Assembly (NCBI GenBank): GCA_032128415.1
Contig: JAQBGW010000001.1
Coordinates: 1-19,997 of the forward strand
Length of the DNA: 19,997 bases
Direction: 5' to 3'
Source: Ga0077527 sp032128415
GTDB lineage: Bacteria > Pseudomonadota > Gammaproteobacteria > Burkholderiales > SG8-41
The translations under genes were made by a program, and so were the position numbers. The notes below the pieces were generated by a model. It saw only the letters and a program-made list of their open reading frames with translations. It ran no database searches and was not told where the DNA came from. The stretch's first letter is position 1; each line of letters begins with the position of its first letter. Below are positions 1 to 6,189 of the stretch, piece by piece.

Positions 1-402
1 AACGCGCTGATGATTACCGCCTTCGGCGGCTTTCTGGTCGCGCAGGCGGCGGCGAAGCGGATGATTCCGGCGGGTGGCGGCACCATCCTGCTGACCGGCG
101 CCTCGGCCGGCGTCAAGGGCTACCCGAATTCATCCTCCTTCGCGATGGGCAAATTCGGGCTGCGTGGTCTTGCGCAGAGTCTGGCGCGCGAATTGCAGCC
201 GCAGAACATTCATGTCGGCCATTTTGTGATTGATGGCGGGATCGCGCTGCTCGACGGTGAAGACGAACGGGCGGCAGCGCGCGACGCGGATGGTTTGCTC
301 AATCCGGACGCCATTGCACAGGCCTATCTGCAAATCCATCGCCAGCATCGCAGCGCCTGGACCTGGGAAATCGAACTGCGCCCCTGGGTGGAGAAGTTCT
401 GA
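1..402 (+). CDS. SDR-family oxidoreductase, 3' part only
   Basis: The reading frame is open from base 1, so the gene begins upstream. The Rossmann nucleotide-binding glycine motif is missing because it lies outside the window. What remains is the second half of a short-chain dehydrogenase/reductase: the strand GGTILLTGASAGVKG, then a helix with FAMGKFGLRGLAQSLARE, then the strand IHVGHFVIDGGI. The family's catalytic YxxxK pair appears here as FAMGK, so Phe replaces the usual Tyr while Lys is kept. I recall an SDR subgroup with this F-xxx-K pattern and VIDG, so this may be a subgroup trait and not damage. The substrate cannot be inferred. The C-terminus (WEIELRPWVEKF) looks natural, and the stop is followed by a hairpin-rich region. 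Family assignment is secure; function is open. Confidence 0.85.
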   Translation, partial: NALMITAFGGFLVAQAAAKRMIPAGGGTILLTGASAGVKGYPNSSSFAMGKFGLRGLAQSLARELQPQNIHVGHFVIDGGIALLDGEDERAAARDADGLLNPDAIAQAYLQIHRQHRSAWTWEIELRPWVEKF

Positions 403-445
403 CTTCATACATTGATCGACATGTGCGAATGCACCCCGCAAATGC

Positions 446-544
446 GAAGCCCCGCGATGTTCTCGCAGGGCTTCAGAGGTCAGCCACCGGTGTGGCTGAA
501 TGTCGTCGCGTTACCGCGACGCAAGGCCGGTTGTTATGACCGGC
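446..544 (+). other. four consecutive hairpins after the SDR gene
   Basis: Four inverted repeats lie one after another. The first is 446-474 (GAAGCCC...GGGCTTC with an inner GCGA/TCGC and a TGTTC loop). The second is 481-498 (CAGCCAC, loop CGGT, GTGGCTG). The third is 505-520 (GTCGCG, loop TTAC, CGCGAC). The fourth is 526-544 (GCCGGT, seven-base loop, ACCGGC, then TTT). The first resembles a common bacterial terminator or intergenic stem. The whole could be the SDR terminator region or a structured RNA. Strand is uncertain because stems fold on both. Confidence 0.5.
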
Positions 545-1014
545 TTTAGAATAACGCTGTCGGAAGTTTCATCTATAGATTGGCCTCCTTTTTCGGCTTC
601 AAGCAACGCCTAAATCTCCCCGCAGGGGTAACAGCAGCGCGACTCGCGCCACGACCCTGCTTTGGTTTCCCGACCCGGAATACCCCTCAAACATAGTGTC
701 GAAGGTGGTCGCCGCCAGTTCGCTTCAGGTACACCCGCAACTTGGGGCGCGCACAACAGCGAAACACCAAGGCAACAACCGGAGCTATCGTTAGTTCGAG
801 AACCTATCCCAAACCGGATCACCGCAGCAATTCCAGTTAACGCCTTTCCCGGATGCACGTCAATATTGTTTGCTGAGTAATTCTACGAGAAGGTGATCCA
901 GGTCAAAAAAACAGGTTCAATTTCACATTTCACCGGTGCAAGACGGAAAGTGAACCCACACATTTTGAGGGCGTTTGGCCTTGCAATCCGCTGGCACCGT
1001 TCCTCAATTAACGC
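545..1014. other. no gene recognised
   Basis: This stretch has only short open frames without convincing ribosome binding sites or family motifs on either strand. It probably contains decayed sequence, because it sits next to a degraded Bug receptor fragment. I see no tRNA-like or transposase-like element in it. Confidence 0.5.
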
Positions 1015-1177
1015 CTAATCCACGCGGATCTTCGCTTCCCGGATCACCCTCGCCCATTTATCCATGTCGGTGCGCAGAAATGCGCCGAACTCGGCAGGGG
1101 TGTTGGATCACTGGATCCAGGCCGGATTTGGCGAGCAGCTTGTTCACTTTCGGGCAGGCCGGCGTGGTGCCATCGCG
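1015..1177 (-). pseudogene. Bug/TctC-type receptor remnant (C-terminus)
   Basis: Read on the minus strand, this encodes KLLAKSGLDPVIQ. After a one-base frame change near 1108 it continues as TPAEFGAFLRTDMDKWARVI, ends in KIRVD and stops at 1017-1015. The LLAKSGLDPV - TPAEF - FLRTDMDKWA order is the characteristic end of Bug-family periplasmic receptors of tripartite tricarboxylate transporters. A short upstream piece (DGTTPA) also fits the family. Only about 50 residues of a roughly 320-residue protein remain and the frame is broken, so it is a relic. It is too divergent to judge whether it relates to the intact Bug gene at 19543. Confidence 0.7.
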
Positions 1178-1190
1178 ACTGCCGAGCCTC

Positions 1191-1196
1191 TATACT
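1191..1196 (+). promoter_or_regulatory. possible -10 box for the GlcG-like gene
   Basis: TATACT matches the sigma-70 -10 consensus at five of six positions and lies 40 nt before the start codon at 1237. I see no good -35 hexamer at 16-18 nt spacing, so this is only a candidate. Confidence 0.25.
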
Positions 1197-1236
1197 TCAC
1201 GGCTCAATCATCAATCCTACGGGATGGGGGAACATC

Positions 1237-1761
1237 ATGGCGAAACTTCGCGCGGTGGAGTGCCGCGAATTCATCAAGGCGGTCGTCGAAAAGGCCGAAG
1301 AGATGCGCGTGCCGGTGGCGATCGCCATCGTCACCGCAGAGGGTAACCTGCTCGCGTTAGAGCGCATGGATGACGCCGGCTTCATCACGCCGAAGACTGC
1401 GGAAAGCAAGGCCTACACCGTGGCTGCATTCCGCTCAATGAGCCCGCGTTTTACCGATGGTCTCGTGATCCAGCAGTGGTTCAAGGAACGCAATCCGCAA
1501 ATGCTGATGAACGCGTCGGTGTTCAGCAACGGGCGCGTCGTGGTGTCGGGCGGGTGCGCGCCGATTTTCAAGGGCGACGAGATGGTTGGCTGCTACGGCA
1601 TCAGCGGCGGCACATCTGATCAGGATGAAGTGATGGCGATTTACGCGCGCGAAAAGGTAGGCTGGGCCCACAAGCCCGAGCACGACGACACGCCAGATGA
1701 CGTGAAGGAACACATCAACCAGATTTACTCGAAGGTTGGTTTGAACGATCGGGCACTTTAA
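1237..1761 (+). CDS. GlcG/HbpS-family heme-binding-like protein
   Basis: This 174-residue protein is a full-length member of the GlcG/HbpS (DUF336) family. It has the N-terminal VPVAIAIVTAEGNLLALERMD segment, the middle AESKAYTVAAF helix, and the family signature SGGCAPIFKGDEMVGCYGIS followed by GGTSDQDE at about residues 104-131. Members bind heme or small molecules, and GlcG is encoded with glycolate oxidase genes, but their biochemical role is poorly defined. There is no signal peptide, so it is likely cytoplasmic. A GGGG stretch lies about 7 nt before the ATG. The next gene starts 26 bp downstream on the same strand, so the two are probably co-transcribed. A decayed Bug receptor lies just upstream; in my memory Bug and GlcG-like genes are often neighbours in Burkholderiales. 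Confidence 0.85.
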   Translation: MAKLRAVECREFIKAVVEKAEEMRVPVAIAIVTAEGNLLALERMDDAGFITPKTAESKAYTVAAFRSMSPRFTDGLVIQQWFKERNPQMLMNASVFSNGRVVVSGGCAPIFKGDEMVGCYGISGGTSDQDEVMAIYAREKVGWAHKPEHDDTPDDVKEHINQIYSKVGLNDRAL

Positions 1762-1787
1762 CTGCGCTGCAATTTCAGGAGGCGCCC

Positions 1788-2183
1788 ATGAATCGTACTG
1801 CGTATCAACCCGCCGATGTATTTGTTCCTGCCGGGAACACCTGTTCCCACGGGGTCATCGTCGAGGCGGGGCGCACTCTCTACGTGGCCGGACAGACACC
1901 CCGCGATGTGCGGGGAAATATCGTCTGCAAGGGCGATGCGGCAGGTCAGACCCGGCAGACGCTGGAGAATATGAAAAGAGTCGTCGAGGGCGCTGGCGGG
2001 CGGATGGAGGACGTCGCCAAGACCACGGTCTTCATTACCGACATCAAACACCGCGAAGCAGTCGGTCGAGTGCGCCAGGAATTTTTCAAGGGCGATCCGC
2101 CGGCGAATACGTTGCTGGTGGTCGCGGGCCTGGCGGATCCGGCGTTCCTGGTGGAGATCGAGGCGATCGTGCCGCTACCGTGA
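1788..2183 (+). CDS. Rid (YjgF/YER057c/UK114) family protein, non-canonical
   Basis: This 131-residue protein has the Rid fold: GVIVEAGRTLYVAGQTPRD near the N-terminus, QTRQTLENMKRVVEGAGG in the middle, and a C-terminal FLVEIEAIVPLP. Canonical RidA hydrolyses reactive enamine/imine intermediates from PLP enzymes using an Arg in the PARS motif (Arg105 in E. coli RidA). Here that segment reads PPANTLLVVAGL, with Asn at residue 107. It therefore probably belongs to one of the Rid subgroups without the catalytic Arg and may lack imine deaminase activity. A strong AGGAGG lies 6 nt before the ATG. It follows the GlcG-like gene as a likely two-gene operon, which hints at a role in handling the same unknown metabolite. 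A PLP aminotransferase is convergent downstream. Confidence 0.85.
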   Translation: MNRTAYQPADVFVPAGNTCSHGVIVEAGRTLYVAGQTPRDVRGNIVCKGDAAGQTRQTLENMKRVVEGAGGRMEDVAKTTVFITDIKHREAVGRVRQEFFKGDPPANTLLVVAGLADPAFLVEIEAIVPLP

Positions 2184-2210
2184 GTGACCTGCTCCTGCGG
2201 CTGACCTTCA

Positions 2211-2241
2211 GGCCGGTACCATTCGGTATACGGTACTGGCC
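2211..2241. terminator. hairpin between convergent genes
   Basis: GGCCGGTACC (2211-2220) pairs with GGTACTGGCC (2232-2241) with one mismatch across an 11-base loop. It sits between the stop of the Rid gene and the stop of the convergent aminotransferase, so a bidirectional terminator is plausible. There is no clean T-run, and TATTTTGG begins only 5 nt downstream. Confidence 0.45.
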
Positions 2242-2277
2242 CCGAATATTTTGGACCCATTTATTTCCCCTACCGCT

Positions 2278-3486
2278 TCATGTGGGCACGCCAAACTCGC
2301 TGTGGCAGACTTCGGCCAGCGCCGCAACTCCCTGATTGATTTCCTCGTGACTGAGATTGGCGAAGCACAGCCGCACCCGGCTGCGGGCGTGTGCCTTGTT
2401 CACCGACCATTCGGGCCCCGGATTGAGGGCGACACCCGCCGCGAGTGCCGACTGGTAGAGCTTCAACGCATCTACGCCGTCCGGCAGCTTCACCCACAGA
2501 AAGATGCCGCCCTGCGGGTCGTCGAATTCCGCTGCCGTGCCGAAATGCTCGGTGAGTGACTCCATCAGCGTCACCAGCTTGGCGCGCAGGCTTTTGCGCA
2601 GCAAGGGTACATGCCTGGCGAAATGCGCCGTGCAGTATTCCGCCAGCACCATCTGTTCCAGCGCGCCGGAGCCGGCATCGGTTTTCAACGCCAGCATGCG
2701 CGACAGTACCGCCCACGGCGCCACGATGTAGCCCACGCGCAGGGCAGGCGCGATGGTCTTCGAGAACGAGCCGATGTAAATGACATTGCCGTGTTCGCTC
2801 ATGGCGTAGAGCGCGGGCGGGCGCTGCCCCGACCACGTGAGATCGCAATAGCAGTCGTCCTCGAACACCGGCACGCCGTATTCCGCAGCCAGCTTGAGTA
2901 GTGCTGCGCGCCGTTCCAGCGGCAGGATGGTGGCCGTCGGGTTCTGCACCGTCGGTATGGTGTAGATGTACTTGGGGCGGATGCCCTTCAGCTTCAGATC
3001 GGCGAGCGCGTTGGCGAGTGCATCAATACGCATGCCGTCGCGGTCGAGCGGGATGCCCACCGGTGTCACGCCCATGCGCAGCAGGCGGTTGATCGAGCCC
3101 TGATAGCAATCCTCTTCGATGATGACGGTATCGCCAAGCGTGAGCAGCGTGTGATTGACCAGATCCAGCGCCTGCAGCGAGCCCGAGGTGATCAGAATAT
3201 CGTCAGCGGCGCAACTGATGCCGGCGTCGACTTTCAACTTGCCGACCAGAAAATCACGCAGGGCGCGGTAGCCCTGCGGGCCGCTGTTCATCCCGTAAGT
3301 CGAGAGCGTGCGTCCCTCGCGCCGCAGCACCGCATCAGCCGCCGCAATCAGCCCGTCCAGCGGCAACGCGTCCGGATCATTGTTGCCGCCGGTGAAATCG
3401 TATTTGACGCGCCCGTTCCAGCGCGCCGCCGGTGGCGGCAGGCCCGCGGGCAACAGCGGTGTGAAATCGAAAGTCGCAGTATTCAT
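2278..3486 (-). CDS. PLP-dependent aminotransferase, fold type I
   Basis: The 402-residue protein is a class I/II aminotransferase resembling 2-aminoadipate/LysN-type enzymes and the PLP half of MocR regulators. Visible motifs are YGMNSGPQGYRALRDFL (substrate entry), TSGSLQALDLV (cofactor phosphate site), TIPTVQNPTATILP with Asn182, VFEDDCYCDLTW with Asp210, and SFSKTIAPALRVGY with the PLP lysine at about residue 243. A C-terminal RVRLCFANLS carries the substrate carboxylate Arg. No N-terminal HTH domain is encoded, so it is a stand-alone enzyme. An ATG two codons upstream (3492) is possible, but AAGGA lies 5 nt before the ATG at 3486 and directly abuts the earlier one, so 3486 is preferred. 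It is monocistronic. Substrate is unknown; amino acid to 2-oxoacid transamination is the family reaction. Confidence 0.9.
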   Translation of the reverse strand: MNTATFDFTPLLPAGLPPPAARWNGRVKYDFTGGNNDPDALPLDGLIAAADAVLRREGRTLSTYGMNSGPQGYRALRDFLVGKLKVDAGISCAADDILITSGSLQALDLVNHTLLTLGDTVIIEEDCYQGSINRLLRMGVTPVGIPLDRDGMRIDALANALADLKLKGIRPKYIYTIPTVQNPTATILPLERRAALLKLAAEYGVPVFEDDCYCDLTWSGQRPPALYAMSEHGNVIYIGSFSKTIAPALRVGYIVAPWAVLSRMLALKTDAGSGALEQMVLAEYCTAHFARHVPLLRKSLRAKLVTLMESLTEHFGTAAEFDDPQGGIFLWVKLPDGVDALKLYQSALAAGVALNPGPEWSVNKAHARSRVRLCFANLSHEEINQGVAALAEVCHSEFGVPT

Positions 3487-3837
3487 GGCCATCCTTGTTC
3501 GGGATTGTTTTTATTGGGATTACGGGTTGCGATTGCCGGCCCCAGCTTCCGGAAATCGGTATCGCTGCCTGAAGATTATCACGGCACTTTACTGGCCCCT
3601 TTAATTCTTTAGTTGGGTCCAAATCACGCACTTGCGGCTTACACACATTGGTGCCGGATGGCGACGGCCTCCAACTATGCAACCGGAAATACGAAACGAT
3701 CTTGACCACCACGGCATCGTTTTAGAAGACGCAAGGGCGGTTAACTGAAAAAAGCAGGGATGGCCAAATTCACAGTGCGCAAAGGGATGAATACCTGGAA
3801 TTTCCAGTAAACTGACCGGAATGCAGAGGAGAACTTG
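3487..3837. other. intergenic region between divergent genes
   Basis: About 350 bp separate the aminotransferase and the DUF4197 gene. It must hold promoters for both directions, but I see no convincing -35/-10 pair. The piece around 3594-3612 (GGCCCCTTTAATTCTTTAG) resembles the arms of the CCCCTTTAG-type repeats seen at 6153-6184 and 7460-7480 and is probably a decayed copy. No gene was recognised. Confidence 0.4.
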
Positions 3838-4575
3838 ATGAAACAATTATTTGCAATCGTGCTTGGCGCACTGATTGCGAGTACGGCATCAGCGCAAATG
3901 CCCAGTCTCGACAGCATCATGAAGGGCATCGAAAATCTGACCAAAACCCAGTCCGGCAGGTCTGGTGGCGGCACCGACGACAAGACCACCGGGGCGGGCA
4001 TCAAGGAGGCGCTGGCCGTGGGCACTGAGCGGGCGGTAAAAAGCCTCTCGGGGGTTAACGGCTATTTCGGCAACCAGGTGGTGAAGATCCTGATGCCCGA
4101 CAGCTTCCAAAAAGTTGCGAATGTTGCCAGCAAGGTGGGGTTCCAGAAACAGGTCGATGCGTTTGTGCTGAGCATGAATCGTGCGGCGGAGGCTGCCGCA
4201 CCGCTGGCGGCTAAACACTTTGCCGACGCGATCCGCGACATGTCGCTGCAAGACGTGCGCGGCATCATGACCGGCGGCAACACCGCCGCCACCGAATTTT
4301 TCAGCAAAAAAATGCGCGGCAATCTCTATGCCGCCTTCAAGCCGATCGTGTCGAAAAAGGTCGGCGAGGTCGGTGCCACCCGCGCCTACAAAGACATGAT
4401 CGGGCGTTACGAAAGCGTGCCGTTTGTGAAAAAGCAGTCGCTGGACCTGGACGATTACGTGACCAACAAGTCGCTCGACGGCTTGTTCCTGACTGTCGGC
4501 GAAGAAGAGAAGAAAATCCGTACCAACCCGGTGGCCCGCACGACGGAATTGCTGAAGACGGTGTTCGGGAAATAG
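3838..4575 (+). CDS. DUF4197 family exported protein
   Basis: The 245-residue product starts with a clear Sec signal peptide (MKQLFAIVLGALIASTASAQ, cleavage likely after SASA or nearby). The mature part matches my memory of DUF4197: GIKEALAVGTERAVKSLSGVNGYF, VVKILMPDSFQKVA, FVLSMNRAAEAAAPLAAKHF, DAIRDMSLQDVRGIMTGGNT, AATEFF, and a C-terminal TNKSLDGLFLTVGEEEKKIR. The family is common in proteobacteria and has no known biochemical role. A periplasmic location is likely. AGAGGAGA lies about 5 nt before the ATG; an in-frame TTG directly in front of it is a poorer start. The gene stands alone with its own upstream region and a weak hairpin (CGGAC/GTCCG) after the stop. Identity is good; function unknown. 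Confidence 0.88.
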   Translation: MKQLFAIVLGALIASTASAQMPSLDSIMKGIENLTKTQSGRSGGGTDDKTTGAGIKEALAVGTERAVKSLSGVNGYFGNQVVKILMPDSFQKVANVASKVGFQKQVDAFVLSMNRAAEAAAPLAAKHFADAIRDMSLQDVRGIMTGGNTAATEFFSKKMRGNLYAAFKPIVSKKVGEVGATRAYKDMIGRYESVPFVKKQSLDLDDYVTNKSLDGLFLTVGEEEKKIRTNPVARTTELLKTVFGK

Positions 4576-4666
4576 CCGGTACCAGTCTTTGCCCCGGCTG
4601 CGCCGGACCAGTTCAGTCCGTCCTCTATTTCATTGATTCTTAAAACACCATGGAGACATTAATCAG

Positions 4667-5443
4667 ATGACCACATTTGACGAATATTCGACCAGGTACT
4701 CATCCGTGCGCATGCGCCGCGAGGACGGCATCCTCGAAATGCAATTTCACACCGATGGCGGACCGCTGCGCTGGAGCAAACTCGCCCATGGGGATCTCGA
4801 AAGCGCTTTTCTCGACGCCGGCCGCGACCGGGAGAACGAAGTCATGATCATCACCGGCACGGGCAATGAATACGCCGGGCCGGCGGTGCAGCCCAGCGGA
4901 CAGGGTGGGCACCACAATCCGAAAAAACCGCTCGATGCGATGGGATGGGATAAGACCTGGTACTGGGAAGGCAAACATTTGCTGATGAACCTGCTCAATA
5001 TCGAGGTGCCGGTGATCGCCGCGATCAATGGCCCTGCGGTACGCCACGCCGAGATCCCGCTGCTCTCCGATATCGTGCTGGCGTCGGAAAACGCGACGAT
5101 ACAGGACTCGGCGCATTTCAACGGCGGCCTGGTGCCGGGCGACGGCGTGCACATCGTCTTTCCGCTACTGATGGGCACCAATCGCGGACGCTATTTTCTG
5201 CTCACCGGGCAGGTGCTCAATGCGAGTGAGGCCAAGGATCTCGGCCTGGTGAGCGAAGTACTGCCGAGAGACAAATTACTGCCGCGTGCCTGGGAGCTTG
5301 CACGCCAGCTGCGGCAAAGGCCGACACTGATGTTGCGCTATTCGCGCGTAATGCTGACCCAGGATCTCAAACGGCGCATGCACGATTTGCTTGGTTACGG
5401 CCTGGCGATGGAAGGACTGGCGGCAATCCAGCGAATTGAATAG
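4667..5443 (+). CDS. 6-oxocamphor hydrolase-like crotonase (C-C bond hydrolase)
   Basis: This 258-residue enoyl-CoA hydratase/isomerase-fold protein closely resembles Rhodococcus 6-oxocamphor hydrolase (CamK/OCH), a crotonase that cleaves beta-diketones by a retro-Claisen reaction without CoA. Shared blocks, compared from memory, are the DRENEVMIITGTG strand, LLNIEVPVIAAINGPA, EIPLLSDIVLASENATIQD, GLVPGDGVHIVFPLLMG, NRGRYFLLTGQVL and LLPRAWELARQL. Residues reported as functional in OCH are matched: Trp36, His127 (RHAEIP), His150 (SAHFNGG), Asp159 (VPGDG) and Glu249 (LAMEGLAAIQ). The DGxH/VPGDG context, with no standard two-glutamate hydratase pair, supports a hydrolase. A loop at about residues 68-95 (rich in Gly, His and Pro) looks expanded relative to OCH. 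GGAG lies about 11 nt before the ATG, a long spacing. The substrate is probably a cyclic beta-diketone, but camphor is only the reference case. Confidence 0.8.
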   Translation: MTTFDEYSTRYSSVRMRREDGILEMQFHTDGGPLRWSKLAHGDLESAFLDAGRDRENEVMIITGTGNEYAGPAVQPSGQGGHHNPKKPLDAMGWDKTWYWEGKHLLMNLLNIEVPVIAAINGPAVRHAEIPLLSDIVLASENATIQDSAHFNGGLVPGDGVHIVFPLLMGTNRGRYFLLTGQVLNASEAKDLGLVSEVLPRDKLLPRAWELARQLRQRPTLMLRYSRVMLTQDLKRRMHDLLGYGLAMEGLAAIQRIE

Positions 5444-5516
5444 CAGCACGTGCCCCCGAGCCCATTTATTGCCACAGGTATTGTCTACCTTCAAATGTGT
5501 CCGTGAAATCCGGGCT

Positions 5517-5536
5517 GGCTCAGCCTGGCCCTTTAA
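5517..5536 (+). repeat. repeat copy upstream of the lipoprotein gene
   Basis: GGCTCAGCCTGGCCCTTTAA is nearly identical to 6165-6185 beyond the same gene's stop codon. A small perfect hairpin GGCTG-GCT-CAGCC overlaps its start. This looks like a half copy of the palindrome at 6153-6184. Confidence 0.5.
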
Positions 5537-5619
5537 TGGTGTTAGCCCGTTACAATGCCTGCTTGCGTGTGGCACAGGTCGCGCTCAGAATTGTATTCAA
5601 TCCAAACTGGGGTCACTCC

Positions 5620-6141
5620 ATGAGACAACTAATCGCCATTTTGTCGGTTGCCGCGCTTGCGGTTGCCTGTGCAACCGATGCCGGAATGCAGTCTGGCGAA
5701 TCCATGTCGCCATCGGTCCAGGCCGGTGCGACATCGGGTAGCGCTGCACCGGCGGCGCGCGGACCGCTGGTATTTGCCGATCTGCCCAGTTTTGACCGTC
5801 AACTTGCTGAGTCGTTGTCGGACGCAAAGGCACCGGTGGTGGTTACCAGCGCCGACCACATATCGCTGCGGCAAATGCCGCCGCGGCTGGGAAAATGGCT
5901 GGCCGCGGTTGACGCAAGCGGCGGCAAAATCGAGACGGTATCGGTCGATCCCAAAGAGGCCAAGACGCGCTCGCTGGGCCTGCTTTTTTCGTTGATAGGT
6001 GCTATTCGCCAGGTGCACGAATATACCAAGAAGCAACAGTACGATGACGCGCGCAATTTCGACGCGAAAATCTTCTACAAACGTGACTCCAAAGGCGATC
6101 GCGTGATGGATCGCGTGGAACTGGTGCCCCGCAAGCGATAG
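5620..6141 (+). CDS. putative small lipoprotein, unknown function
   Basis: The frame is open from 5497, but the ATG at 5620 gives a protein beginning MRQLIAILSVAALAVACATD. That is a short lipoprotein signal peptide with the modifiable Cys at residue 17 (LAVAC; the -3 residue is Ala where Leu is more usual). The 173-residue product then has a low-complexity Ser/Ala/Gly linker (residues 20-45) and a mixed alpha/beta domain with FADLPSFDRQLAESL, APVVVTSADHISLRQMPPRLGKWLAAVD, and a charged C-terminus (DGDRVMDRVELVPRKR-like). It is likely anchored in the inner leaflet of the outer membrane or in the periplasmic face of the inner membrane. I recognise no family. The ribosome binding site is weak (CTGGGG). 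Related repeats flank it on both sides (5517 and 6153). Confidence 0.65.
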   Translation: MRQLIAILSVAALAVACATDAGMQSGESMSPSVQAGATSGSAAPAARGPLVFADLPSFDRQLAESLSDAKAPVVVTSADHISLRQMPPRLGKWLAAVDASGGKIETVSVDPKEAKTRSLGLLFSLIGAIRQVHEYTKKQQYDDARNFDAKIFYKRDSKGDRVMDRVELVPRKR

Positions 6142-6152
6142 CGCTCCGACGC

Positions 6153-6184
6153 TAAAGGGGCTCAGGCTGAGCCTGGCCCCTTTA
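6153..6184. terminator. palindromic repeat, likely bidirectional terminator
   Basis: Outer arms TAAAGGGG and CCCCTTTA are perfectly complementary, and inside lies the near-palindrome CAGGCT-g-AGCCTG. It sits in the 48-bp gap between two convergent stop codons. This suggests termination in both directions, with short T-rich sequence after the arm on the plus strand. It belongs to the same repeat type as 5517-5536. Confidence 0.6.
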
Positions 6185-6189
6185 GTTCT

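Noticed and set aside
893..906. Degenerate FNR-like site GTGATCCAGGTCAA
   Set aside because: Only eight of ten consensus positions match and no gene with a suitable distance follows on either strand.
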